A DNA stretch of 24,238 nucleotides from positions 1 to 24,238 of the forward strand of contig CAXYVG010000058.1 of assembly GCA_964292325.1 (NCBI GenBank), written 5' to 3'. Made by a program: the position numbers and the translations under genes. Positions 6,906-14,794 of the stretch are shown here, one piece after another. Numbering within the stretch: the first letter of the stretch is position 1; every line of letters starts with the position of its first letter. The notes below the pieces were generated by a model. That model saw only the letters and a program-made list of their open reading frames with translations. It was not told where the DNA came from and searched no databases. The stretch is from CTSoil-075 sp964292325. GTDB taxonomy: Bacteria; Bacillota; Negativicutes; DSM-13327.

Positions 6906-7955
6906 GTGATAAAATATTCGAAGGGAAATCTTTTACTCGCTGATGTTGAGTCTTTGGTTAATACTGTGAATTGCGTTGGCGTTATGGGTAAAGGAATAGC
7001 CCTGCAATTTAAGCAAGCATTTCCAGAGAACTATAAAGAGTATGAAAAAGCATGTAAAGCTGGGCTTGTTAGCCCAGGAAAAATGTTTATTCATTCAATG
7101 GGTAATTTATTTTCTAATAAGTATATTATTAATTTTCCTACCAAAAGACACTGGAAAGGAAAATCAAGGATTGAAGATATTCAAGCAGGTTTAGTAGATT
7201 TAATATTCCAAATTAAAGAATTAAATATAAAATCGATTGCAATACCACCACTAGGTTGTGGAAATGGTGGATTAGATTGGAAGATTGTTAAACCGCTTAT
7301 TGAAAATGCCTTTTTAGAATTAAAGGATGTTGAAGTTCATATTTATGCACCGAATGGATCACCTGAAGTTGATTTAATGCCGGTAAATACGGAGCGACCG
7401 CGTCTCACTAAAGCAAGAGCATTATTAATAAGTCTTATGCAGGAGTACTTAGTCCCTGGGTATCGTCTTAGTAAATTGGAAATTCAAAAACTAGCTTATT
7501 TTCTGCAAGTTGTGGGTGAGCCACTGAGATTAAACTTTGTTAAAGGTTTATGTGGACCTTATGCAGATAATTTAAATCATGTATTACAAAGGCTAGAGGG
7601 GCATTATATTCGGGGGTATGGAGACCGTGCAGAAGAATCTAATATGTACTTATTGCCGGATTCTGAAAAAGAAGCAGCTATTTTACTTAATGATGAAGCA
7701 GAATCACAAGAACGTTTGAACAAAGTTAAAAATATTATTTTTGGCTTTGAAAGTCCATATGGATTAGAATTGTTGTCAACAGTTCATTGGGTAATAGTGA
7801 CTGAGCCTGCTATCAAAAATGATCTTGATGCAATTACAGATAGAGTTCGTAATTGGAATAATCGTAAGAGTAAATTATTTCAACCAGAGCATGTGAAGAA
7901 AGCGTGGTTACATTTAAACAACACGTTGCTTTCACCTGTATGCGACCTTCAATAG
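6906..7955 (+). CDS. darG: DarG-type macrodomain antitoxin
   Basis: It starts at GTG 6906 behind AAGGGGGAT. Residues 1-155 form a macrodomain with SLVNTVNCVGVMGKGIALQF (about 15-34) and IAIPPLGCGNGGLDW (about 112-126), the ADP-ribose-binding loops. This domain removes ADP-ribose from thymidine in DNA and so reverses DarT. Residues 175-349 are the DarG C-terminal domain (LTKARALLISLMQEY, RLSKLEIQKLAYFLQ), which binds and blocks DarT. The protein has normal DarG length, so toxin and antitoxin are both apparently intact, unlike most other genes in this compartment. Confidence 0.93.
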   Translation: MIKYSKGNLLLADVESLVNTVNCVGVMGKGIALQFKQAFPENYKEYEKACKAGLVSPGKMFIHSMGNLFSNKYIINFPTKRHWKGKSRIEDIQAGLVDLIFQIKELNIKSIAIPPLGCGNGGLDWKIVKPLIENAFLELKDVEVHIYAPNGSPEVDLMPVNTERPRLTKARALLISLMQEYLVPGYRLSKLEIQKLAYFLQVVGEPLRLNFVKGLCGPYADNLNHVLQRLEGHYIRGYGDRAEESNMYLLPDSEKEAAILLNDEAESQERLNKVKNIIFGFESPYGLELLSTVHWVIVTEPAIKNDLDAITDRVRNWNNRKSKLFQPEHVKKAWLHLNNTLLSPVCDLQ

Positions 7956-8062
7956 TAAGTAGAGAGTTGCGCGACAATCAGCATCTATTAGCGGTGCAGA
8001 AGGGCAAGATTCCATATATATGAGCTGGTAATGAATGAGTAGGGTTAGCATAAAATAAGTGG

Positions 8063-8187
8063 GAGGTTCGCAGTTTTTTCTTTAAGGTTCTCAATGTTGG
8101 ATTGCGTGGTATAACAAGATTCATAGAGATAAATGCAGGCTAAATTGAGCAAGGTTCTCAGTTTTGCAAGTAGAGGTTCTCAGTTTA
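8063..8187 (+). repeat. Four copies of a RRGGTTCTCAGTTT repeat
   Basis: Copies begin at 8063 (GAGGTTCGCAGTTT), 8084 (AAGGTTCTCAATGT), 8151 (AAGGTTCTCAGTTT) and 8173 (GAGGTTCTCAGTTT). They form two pairs, each with 21-22 base spacing (two helical turns), 240-360 bases left of the att copy. This is how arm-type integrase sites are often arranged. The rest of 7956-8240 holds no gene. Confidence 0.65.
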
Positions 8188-8421
8188 TTAAGTAAAAATA
8201 TATAAGATTAAAATTAGATGAGATAACTAGTACGTAGGCGTATCCACCAAGCCAATAATCTCAATGCTCTATGAAGAAAAATTGCGGGACAATCTGCGGG
8301 ACAAAACGCTATAAAAAGGTATAGATTCGATTGGACGGAATAAAACTGATGGATTCATAAACCATTGATTTTAGTGCATCTGTTAGCATTCAATAGATAC
8401 ACTGAAATACTAGAGTGCCAT

Positions 8422-8466
8422 TTCCCAAGCCGTGGGTCGAGAGTTCGAATCTCTTCACCCGCTCCA
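8422..8466 (+). repeat. att site 2 (exact 45-base copy of tRNA-Gly 3' end)
   Basis: Identical to tRNA positions 217-261, including the CCA end. It marks the right junction of compartment 1 and the left edge of compartment 2. It lacks the 5' half of the tRNA and cannot encode one. Confidence 0.9.
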
Positions 8467-8547
8467 GTAAATACGCGGGTTTCAAAACGTGGTGCAACCA
8501 GAGCGGTGGTCAAATGGTGCAACGGGTGTGAAAACCAGCTTCAAAGT

Positions 8548-8582
8548 AAGACGGATTTCCTTAATTGGAAATCCGTCTTTTG
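8548..8582 (+). terminator. Bidirectional-type rho-independent terminator after att 2
   Basis: A 13-bp perfect stem (AAGACGGATTTCC at 8548-8560 with 8567-8579) has loop TTAATT and a T run. Near-identical terminators follow two other att copies at 18878 and 23937, so the structure travels with the att-flanking module. Confidence 0.88.
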
Positions 8583-8688
8583 TCATTTAGCTTCATTATT
8601 TTTATAACTTTTATAGGTTTAGGTTTCTTTTTATCCACCAGATTATATATGTCGGCAATTGAATTTGCTATCTCGTCATCTGGTACTA
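8561..8688 (-). pseudogene. C-terminal fragment of an unknown protein, cut by IS3 end
   Basis: On the minus strand, reading from 8688 down to the TAA at 8561-8563, the frame gives V-P-D-D-E-I-A-N-S-I-A-D-I-Y-N-L-V-D followed by KKKPKPIKVIKIMKLND. The composition looks like coding sequence. It begins exactly where the IS3 terminus (8689) stops, as expected for a gene interrupted by the IS. I do not recognise the family. Confidence 0.35.
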
Positions 8689-8982
8689 TGTCAAGAAAAA
8701 GTGCAACTTAAATGTGGAAATTAACCCAAGAATCCATCTGTAAATAGGTGTATTTTCCTAGCTTGCAATCTGTACTTTTTGATGCTCTTTTTCATATTGA
8801 TTCGGCGAAAGGTATCCGCAATACCCATGGATTCTTCTTGTATTATAAAAAGTCTCGATATATTCAAAAATTAATCGGTATGCATGCCTATAATCGGCAA
8901 TCTTATATCTGTTGAGCCACTCTCTCTTTATTAAAGCATGAAAGGCTTCAATTGACTTTATATATTTTGCTACAGCAGACAC
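8689..8982 (-). mobile_element. IS3-family insertion sequence remnant (3' end of orfB)
   Basis: The minus-strand frame 8982-8758 encodes the last part of an IS3-family DDE transposase: IEAFHALIKREWLNRY, then FEYIETFYNTRRIHGYCGYL and SPNQYEKEH. The Glu of the catalytic triad lies in the IEAFHALIKRE segment. The two catalytic Asp residues and all of orfA are missing. The presumed terminal inverted repeat starts TGTCAAGAAAAAGTGCAACT at 8689. The element is dead, and its left part has been lost near 8975. Confidence 0.8.
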
Positions 8983-9121
8983 TTTTAATCTATATCCTAG
9001 TAAGGGGGAAAGTAGTGAGTTTTATTGGTTGACTAAAGAAGAAATAGAGCTTAATCAAAATATAAAACCTCATATTAAAGGAATGGCATTACAGGCATTA
9101 AAAGTCGTAACTGGGATATAG
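8981..9121 (+). pseudogene. Short coding-like remnant next to the IS3 fragment
   Basis: An open frame ending at TAG 9119-9121 reads L-Y-P-S-K-G-E-S-S-E-F-Y-W-L then TKEEIELNQNIKPHIKGMAL. The composition is that of a genuine protein C-terminus, and no start codon with a ribosome binding site is present. It looks like the tail of a gene destroyed at the IS3 boundary. I cannot assign a family with confidence. Confidence 0.35.
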
Positions 9122-9305
9122 CAATAAGTGATTCGAGAGATATAAATGATAAACAATTCCAACGATTCATATAGTACATTTGTCATTATTGTTAGTCTCT
9201 AGTGATCGAAGTTCTTCAATGTACGTGGGAGTTGAGGACGTCTTTCGTAAGATTGCGGCTACTTGGAAAACTATCCTCACCTACCTATGGCACGGAGGAA
9301 ACTTT
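9122..9305. other. Region without a clear gene; possible structured RNA or 30-codon ORF
   Basis: No gene of normal length is present. TGAGGA near 9232 can pair with TCCTCA near 9274. The same DNA also holds a 30-codon open frame (9219-9311, starting MYVGVEDVFRKIAATWKT and ending LWHGGNFI) without a good ribosome binding site. It runs directly into the large hairpin at 9306, so a small transcript ending there is possible. Confidence 0.3.
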
Positions 9306-9381
9306 ATATAAGCCACTCTTTTACTATTAGCTTAGGACCAAGATCATGTACCTAAGGCAATAGTAAAAGAGTGGCTTATAT
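9306..9381. repeat. 31-bp-arm inverted repeat (large hairpin)
   Basis: Arms 9306-9336 and 9351-9381 match at 29 of 31 positions (core AGCCACTCTTTTACTATT), with a 14-base loop. The hairpin is followed by TTATTG rather than a long T run. It could be a strong terminator, a processing site, or a small palindromic mobile element. It sits about 140 bases upstream of the nuclease gene set. Confidence 0.75.
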
Positions 9382-9518
9382 TTATTGTCGAAATATTATG
9401 TATTTTCATAAAACCATAATTGTTTGGGGGAATTTTACTTTGCTATGACGAAGTATTCATATAAGTAGGAGTTTGATTGGACTTTATTTGAGATAAAGAT
9501 ATTAAGGAGCTGATTTTT

Positions 9519-10288
9519 ATACCAGGCAATGAAAATGAAATAACTGAATTTCTGATTTCTAATTTAAATAATATCGAGTTGCAGCATTTGGGTAATGTTA
9601 CAACTGTTGGTTTTCCTAATAATAATGAATCTAGATTTACTATAGTAACAGATATAAGGTGTATTAGCAGTTTAGCAACACAAGATGCTGGTAAAAAAGC
9701 TGATATATATGTTAATGGAAGTGGTCTTTCACTAAAACAAACCGGTGGCAGTTTCTCTTTTAACAGGCTTCAGCGCGCAAATATTGCAGATGTTTTTAGA
9801 TTGCTGAATTTTGGTAATATCGATGAGCGAATGCAACGTATTGACCAAGAAGTACAACGCTTCCATAATGGAAGTCTTGATTGTCGTAATCGACCATGGA
9901 GGGATTTTTTCAGCGAAGTAGATTTTTTTCATTATTAAATTATCTAATGATGATAGGTAGTCCTAATAAGGGAGCTTCCAGACACCCTGCTGAATATATA
10001 TTAGATGCGCCAACTCCATTAGTTAATGCTGATGATATAAGTGTTTATACTTTTGAAGAATATTTTAATAGATATAAAGAAAATTTTAAAATAGCTATCC
10101 GGCGGCAATGGATTGGTCAGTCAAGCAATTCGGAACACAAAAGGGCAGTTGGTCTAGCTAGAAAAGTTGGAAATACTCCATGGATATATGATGGAGCCGC
10201 AGGGGAGCCAAATTCAGGTTGGCGTGCTGATTTCCCTGCTAATAATCGTAAAACAGTATACTTTCTGATGATTGAGAAAGTACGGTAA
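9519..10288 (+). pseudogene. Candidate PD-(D/E)XK-type restriction nuclease, frameshifted at a T7 run
   Basis: Two frames join into one protein. The first, with AAGGAG at 9504-9509 and a likely start at ATA 9519 (a mutated ATG) or TTG 9579, carries DAGKKADIYVNGSGLSLKQT, then GGSFSFNRLQRANI. The KADI...SLK arrangement resembles a PD-(D/E)XK active site with a variant middle residue. The second frame (from about 9919) carries SPNKGASRHPAEYILDAP, NSEHKRAVGLARKVG and a closing strand FPANNRKTVYFLMIEKV. The switch is at GATTTTTTTC (9919-9928): one extra T, or a -1 slip on T-TTT-TTT, restores about 256 residues. The exact family is not recognised. It is first in a set of three nuclease genes. Confidence 0.6.
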
Positions 10289-10333
10289 TTATCATATTTT
10301 ATATATTAAATTTAAGCTTAAGGGGATCTTGTC

Positions 10334-11788
10334 TTGGAGGAATATAAAATCAGTATTGATGGTCCGCAGTTCTACAAGGATTCAAAGTACAAATTCTATA
10401 ACCAGGGTAATAGTCCTCAATTATTAAGGGAATTGATTGACTATTTACGTAGCCATGCTGAAAATATAGAAGAAGTTTATTGTTGCCTATATTTATTTAA
10501 TAATCGTTTATTACATGATGAGTTTAAGAAATTAGCAAAAGATTTTGGTGTGAATGTTAAAATAGTATCAATTCCGCTTGAAGGTTATGATAATGATAAA
10601 CCACAGTATATTCTTGATTTAAACTCTGGAAAACCAATATATCCCGAAAGAAAAACAAAATATAATTTAGCAAAAGAAATTTATAGCGAGTTTATAGAAG
10701 AAAACTTCCCTAATAACTACCAGCTATTTGTTTTTCCACATATGTATCTGCGAAGTCCAAGAGTAAGAGGTTTCTCACGTGGTCAAATGCCATATAGTCT
10801 ACATGCAAAAACCTTATTTATAAAATATAAGAATGGCAGCGGAGCGGTTATTTTAACATCGTCCAACCTAGCGGTTAGAGATTTAATAAAAAATGAAATT
10901 ATGATTTTTATATTATCCGATAACGAACGCTATAATACACCTGCAAGTGATTTTTTTCAAAATTTGCTCACTAATTCTATCTCTATATCTAAATTTGATG
11001 AAAATGAAAATTGGTTTAACTTTAAGATTCAAGTAAAAAAATATAATCATTCGCCACATAATTTTTATCTAGCGCCTTTCTATGAAGATTCACCAGAAAT
11101 AGCGGAAAAGTATTTAATCGATCTTATATCCGTTGCTAGAAAAAGGGTATATATATCAGCTCAACATATCTGCTCCTATAATTACACTTATCCTGATAGA
11201 TATAAAGAGGGTTCAGGTCATGGAAATAAACATCGACCAGGAATGCTGGCGGCTGTATTAGATGCTGGAGATAGAGGAATTGATGTTAGACTTTTATCAC
11301 AAACTTATGTTGATGAAGATGGGAGTGACCATGGATGTAGAAAACCAGAAAACCAGAATAGTTTTAAGGCGTTTATTCGTGAGTTTAAAGGGAGAGGATT
11401 TAAAAATTATGCAGCTAATCAAGACGTTCATTGGAAATTTATTATAGCTGATGATACAGTAGTCATTACAACATGTAATTTTACACCAACACAGTTTATA
11501 TATTTGAAACACGTTGATATAACCAAGTTCGATAATATTTCTGATGTTAGTTATAAAGGGATACACGCAGAAGTAGGTCAATATATTATTTTGAAAAGTA
11601 AGGAGATTGCAGATATATTGACTGAGCATTTTAGTGCGACTTGGGATAGTCAAGATTCGTATCGCCTAGACTGCAAAGATAAGGTCTGTAGTAAATGTGG
11701 AAATAAAATGGTGATGAGATCAAGTTGCTATGGAAGATTTTGGGGATGTGCGAAGTTTCCACAATGTAAATATACCGAAAACATTTGA
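10334..11788 (+). CDS. Phospholipase D-type nuclease with C-terminal topoisomerase-like zinc ribbon
   Basis: It starts at TTG 10334 with AAGGGGA seven bases upstream. Two HKD-type motifs are visible: His157-Ala-Lys159 with Ser176/Asn178 (SLHAKTLFIKY...ILTSSNLA) and His366-Trp-Lys368 with Asp373 and Asn382 (DVHWKFIIADD...TTCNFTP). Paired HxK...N motifs form the phospholipase D active site, used by nucleases such as BfiI and NgoFVII. Residues 452-478 form a zinc ribbon (CSKCGN...GRFWGCAKFPQCKY; Cys452, 455, 472, 478) like the DNA-binding tails of type I topoisomerases. I infer a DNA-cutting enzyme guided by the ribbon. It is the only undamaged member of the three-gene set. Confidence 0.75.
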   Translation: MEEYKISIDGPQFYKDSKYKFYNQGNSPQLLRELIDYLRSHAENIEEVYCCLYLFNNRLLHDEFKKLAKDFGVNVKIVSIPLEGYDNDKPQYILDLNSGKPIYPERKTKYNLAKEIYSEFIEENFPNNYQLFVFPHMYLRSPRVRGFSRGQMPYSLHAKTLFIKYKNGSGAVILTSSNLAVRDLIKNEIMIFILSDNERYNTPASDFFQNLLTNSISISKFDENENWFNFKIQVKKYNHSPHNFYLAPFYEDSPEIAEKYLIDLISVARKRVYISAQHICSYNYTYPDRYKEGSGHGNKHRPGMLAAVLDAGDRGIDVRLLSQTYVDEDGSDHGCRKPENQNSFKAFIREFKGRGFKNYAANQDVHWKFIIADDTVVITTCNFTPTQFIYLKHVDITKFDNISDVSYKGIHAEVGQYIILKSKEIADILTEHFSATWDSQDSYRLDCKDKVCSKCGNKMVMRSSCYGRFWGCAKFPQCKYTENI

Positions 11789-11813
11789 GGCATAATGCCA
11801 GAGGTAGCGTTTT

Positions 11814-12398
11814 ATGAGTCAGTTTGAATTTAGTTTTAATCAATTAAATGATGTGGATTTAATTGTTGATGCTGTATATAAAGGTGGAGATAAAGGAAAT
11901 GTTGGGGATGATCCATTAAGTAAATTGTTAGGGTGTGGAAATCAGCGAGGATTCCGGTATTTGGGCAGTCCTCCAAATTACAAAATGGTAGTCCTATATT
12001 CTTCATTAAAAAATGCAGATTGGCCAAATTTTATTGATATGGAATCCGGTATTTTTACGTATTATGGCGATAATAAGACTTCTGGGCATACTTTATCTGA
12101 ACCTAGAGGGAATAAATTGCCTGAATTTGCATTTGATATACTGCACAATTCGCCGATGGATAGGTGCGATATTCCTCCCTTTTTTGTATTTACTCAGGCG
12201 AATCAAGGGCGGGATGTTGTATTTAGAGGGCTTGCAGCACCAGGCGTTCAAGGAGTTCCATCTACTGAGGATTTGGTGGCAATATGACGAAGTACTGATG
12301 GAAAACGATTTCAAAATTACAAAGCAATTTTCACAATCTTAGATATTGCTGTTGTGCCAAGGCTGTGGATTAAAGAGTTACAAAGTGGAGAACTTTTA
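11814..12398 (+). pseudogene. AspBHI/MspJI-like N-terminal (modified-base recognition) half, broken
   Basis: The N-terminal 157 residues (LIVDAVYKGGDKGNVGDDPL, GFRYLGSPPNYKMVVLYSS, FTYYGDNKTSGHTL, DIPPFFVFTQA, GRDVVFRGLAAPG) match, as I recall it, the N-terminal SRA-like domain of AspBHI-type modification-dependent restriction enzymes. TGA at 12285-12287 stands where related proteins have Trp (DLVAIW). In the same frame, similarity continues with RSTDGKRFQNYKAIFTILD and VVPRLWIKEL. At 12399 an ISL3 end interrupts, so the PD-(D/E)XK cutting domain is absent. Such enzymes cut DNA beside 5-methyl- or 5-hydroxymethylcytosine. The gene starts 25 bases after the PLD gene and probably formed an operon with it. 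Confidence 0.65.
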
Positions 12399-13150
12399 GG
12401 GTTCTTTCCAAAGTTAGTTGAAACGCCTTGTGAAATGTAATATACTAGAGTTATCAGTATATTAGAAACGAGGCTGTTTGATGGATGAAATTATAAAATT
12501 GTTAGATGAAAATTTAGAGCATATATTTCATAAAATTATAGGTGATACGATTTTTATACATGTAGTGTCTAATCGAGAAGCAGTTATATGTCCTTATTGT
12601 GGCACCCCTTCGTCAAAAGTACATTCTCATTATGAAAGAAGCTTCCAAGACTTGCCCATACAGGGGAAAAAGGTTAGAATTATTTTGAACAACAGGAAAA
12701 TGTTTTGTAACAACCCTGATTGCAATCATACTACTTTTGCTGAAAGTTTTGATTTTCTTAAATTTAAAGCAAAGAAAACAAAACGATTAGAGAATGAAAT
12801 TATAAATATCTCAATGAATGTTAGTTCATTGGCAGCTACAGATTTCTTAAAAGAGAGTGTTGCAGACGTAGGTAAAAGTACGATTTGCAATCTCTTAAAA
12901 AAAAGATCCACCAATTATCGATAAAAAGAAGATCAGAAAAATATGTATCGATGATTTTGCTATCAAAAAAAGAGAATCCTATGGCACTATCATGATCGAT
13001 ATTGAAACACATCGAGTGATCGATTTAATTCCTTCACGAGACTGTGAAGATGTAGTGAAGTGGTTAAAATCATATCCTAATCTTCAAGTTGTGTCTAGGG
13101 ATGGATCTATAACATATAAAAATGCTATTACTCTAGCGCACCCCAATTGT
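12399..13150 (+). mobile_element. ISL3-family insertion sequence, 3'-truncated
   Basis: The left terminus is read as GGGTTCTTTCCAAAGTTAGT at 12399, typical of ISL3 ends. It interrupts the AspBHI-like gene. A transposase follows, and recognisable transposase sequence stops at about 13146, so the right end and its inverted repeat are missing. The following 13150-13284 contains no gene. Confidence 0.7.
12481..13146 (+). pseudogene. ISL3-family transposase, frameshifted and truncated
   Basis: ATG 12481 opens a frame with the ISL3 zinc-binding N-terminus: CPYCGTPSSKVHSHYERSFQ and CNNPDCNHTTFAE. An A8 run at 12897-12904 shifts the frame; removing one A restores DPPIIDKKKIRKICIDDFAI, then ESYGTIMIDIETHRVIDLIP and VVSRDGSITYKNAI. 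Two catalytic Asp (in IDDFAI and SRDGS) are seen. The Glu and the last 200 or so residues are lost. It is non-functional. Confidence 0.8.
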
Positions 13151-13210
13151 AATGGAGAGGGTAAACCATTTGGTTTTCAAGTGCATCATGTTCACCTCCT
13201 GTATTCAGTT

Positions 13211-13277
13211 TAGGAGACCGCGAATCTCCTAGACGCTATTATAGCAGAGGTCACTAGATTGTTCTAGTGGCTTTTTT
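13211..13277 (+). terminator. Terminator in the gap between ISL3 and recombinase remnants
   Basis: A first hairpin pairs TAGGAGA (13211-13217) with TCTCCTA (13225-13231). A second, GTCACTAG (13250-13257) with CTAGTGGC (13264-13271), is followed by a run of six T. The second is a normal terminator. Confidence 0.7.
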
Positions 13278-13284
13278 GTTGTGA

Positions 13285-14112
13285 GCCTTCGTTAACATTT
13301 CAGATGATCTTTTCATGAAATTCCTGACAGATGAGATGCCAACAACAAACCAAGGCAGTATTGGAAGAACTTTGCGGGGGATCAAATATATTTCTACCTA
13401 TCTGAAATCCCATGGCAGATCTGATTTGATACTTGATTTTAACCAGTTAAAGATGAAAACAGGCTCCGTGAAAATGATCCCACCGTTTTCACAGGATGAG
13501 GTCCATAAGATTTTAGCGGTCATAGACAGGACTACTCCGGAAGGATTGAGGGATTATGCAATCCTTCTGCTTGGATTAGATACAGGACTCCGTGGGGTAG
13601 ACATCCGGGCACTTTGCCTGTCAGATATTGATTGGAAAACTGGAAAAGTTAAATTAAACCAGTGCAAAACCTCAGAACCGTTAGTATTACCACTAAGTGT
13701 CAGGGTAATGAATGCGATTGCAGACTATATCTTAAAAGGTCGCCATGAATGCGGATACAAAGAAATATTTCTGAATATCAAAAAGCCTGTACGCCCTATG
13801 GATAAGAGATACTATCCATTTACCGGTATTATCACTAAGTATAGTGCCAGGGCAGGTGTTCAAATAAAGTCCATGAGGGGTTTTCACAGCTTACGGAGAA
13901 CATTTGCAACCGAACTTTCCATGGCAGGGATTCCGCTTGAGACCATTTCGCAGCTTTTAGGGCACAAGAGAATAGACGAAGATAAGCCATATCTGTCTTA
14001 TAACCTGGAACAAATTGCATTCTGTTCAATGGGATTTGAAGAGATACCATTGGAAAATGGATTTTATGTATATCTCTCTTCCGTGGGAGGTGATAATCAT
14101 GACCTTTCATGA
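13285..14112 (+). pseudogene. Tyrosine recombinase of a recombinase-in-trio (RIT/Tn554-like) element, 5'-truncated
   Basis: The frame is open from 13285 (AFVNISDDLFMKFLTDEMPT) without a start codon and ribosome binding site, showing loss of the N-terminus. The catalytic residues are Arg93 in DTGLRGVDIR, His191-x-x-Arg194 in FHSLRRTFATE, His217 in LLGHK and a Tyr in KPYLSYN (numbered from Met 13315). This is the first-recombinase type of tandem recombinase elements, in which two or three recombinase genes overlap. Its stop overlaps the next start (14099), as in intact elements. Codon use here is visibly more GC-rich than around it, indicating separate origin. Confidence 0.7.
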
Positions 14113-14290
14113 AGAAGTAACTTCGGATTTCCAAAAGATGCTGGATTACCGGAAAGCTGTCGGATATGCAACAGATACCTACAAATCCATGGTAATGCCG
14201 TTTATTGATCATTGTGTAAAAATTACCCTAGGCGGTAAAGGGTTAAGAACAGTACTAGCTGGATGGAGAGATATACGTGATAACTATTAA
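14099..14290 (+). pseudogene. N-terminal fragment of the second recombinase of the RIT-like element
   Basis: ATG 14099 behind GGGAGGTG gives MTFHEEVTSDFQKMLDYRKA then VGYATDTYKSMVMPFIDHCV, a typical start of the second recombinase in a tandem set. Similarity appears to end near 14222. The final residues (KITLGGKGLRTVLAGW to the TAA) look like unrelated sequence. The deletion has removed the rest of this gene and any third recombinase. Confidence 0.6.
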
Positions 14291-14299
14291 TAAATAATG

Positions 14300-14403
14300 A
14301 GTAGCGAGCAACCACGCAAAGTTGTTCGCTACTTATTGGGTATAGGCAACATTTTAACTAAACCTCATCATCACTTGATATGATGAGGTTTAGTTATTTT
14401 TTA
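14300..14403 (+). terminator. Two hairpins including a strong terminator
   Basis: The first hairpin pairs AGTAGCGAGCAAC (14300-14312) with 14321-14333. The second is a perfect 16-bp stem, AACTAAACCTCATCAT (14356-14371) with 14380-14395, followed by ATTTTTTAT. It is a strong terminator separating the recombinase debris from the ATPase gene. A third, smaller terminator lies at 14601-14627. Confidence 0.85.
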
Positions 14404-14600
14404 TACTACTGCTACGATAAGATGCCGTATATTTCAAGGAAAATAGTAGAAAAATATTTCGGACAAAACATAAATGTAATGTTTATAAATTTATTTTTTA
14501 AATAAAAATTTATTCTATGTTTTTACAATCCTTACGGTCTCCATCCTACGTGTAACCCATTACACCGCAGAAAGAACAGAATCACGATTACAGAATAAGA

Positions 14601-14627
14601 TAGATATGCTTCGCATATCTATTTTTT
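14601..14627 (+). terminator. Short terminator
   Basis: A 9-bp stem (TAGATATGC at 14601-14609 with 14613-14621) closes a small loop with GCTTCGC at its top and is followed by six T. The region 14406-14794 otherwise contains no gene. Confidence 0.75.
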
Positions 14628-14663
14628 GAAAAATATAATAGGTCAGAAGAAAATTACCTAATT

Positions 14664-14693
14664 GACCATTTTCGTGATGTCAGGAAAATGGTC
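14664..14693. repeat. 10-bp inverted repeat before the ATPase gene
   Basis: GACCATTTTC at 14664-14673 pairs perfectly with 14684-14693. A related hairpin (GACCATTTTGT ... ACAAAATGG) occurs just after the ATPase gene at 16191-16218, so the gene is bracketed by similar hairpins. Confidence 0.6.
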
Positions 14694-14794
14694 TTGATGA
14701 TATGAAGATATTTAAATAAATATTTCAATAAAAGGAATAAAAAATATCGATTATGTAAAAAATAATATATAATTAAGCATATAAGGGGGGATCG

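Larger units (their letters stand above)
8245..8582 (+). repeat. Long direct repeat, copy A (contains att 2)
   Basis: This stretch is nearly identical to 23623-23972. It contains the doublet TGCGGGACAATCTGCGGGAC, the left flank TCAATAGATACACT, the att copy, the GGTGCAAC region and a terminator. Copy B has an extra GGTGGTGCAAC-type unit. Recombination between the copies would remove about 15.4 kb. Confidence 0.85.

Noticed and set aside
8040..8190. CRISPR array reading of the GGTTCTCAG repeats
   Set aside because: Repeats are only 14 bases, spacing is irregular (21, 67, 22), and no cas genes are present. Binding sites are a better explanation. The Cas4-like protein at 3520 is a phage-type RecB nuclease.
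8365..8607. Open frame through att copy 2 encoding RGSRVRISSPAP
   Set aside because: The peptide is a translation of the tRNA 3' end and flanking repeat; the same peptide appears at each att copy. There is no ribosome binding site of note and no protein family.
9217..9300. Known riboswitch upstream of the nuclease genes
   Set aside because: I could not match the conserved cores of any riboswitch class I know; only a short local pairing is visible.
11297..11653. 118-codon minus-strand frame inside the PLD gene
   Set aside because: It is antisense to a well-supported protein with both catalytic motifs, and it lacks a ribosome binding site.
13835..14212. 125-codon minus-strand frame inside the recombinase remnant
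   Set aside because: It is antisense to recognisable recombinase motifs; no family resemblance.
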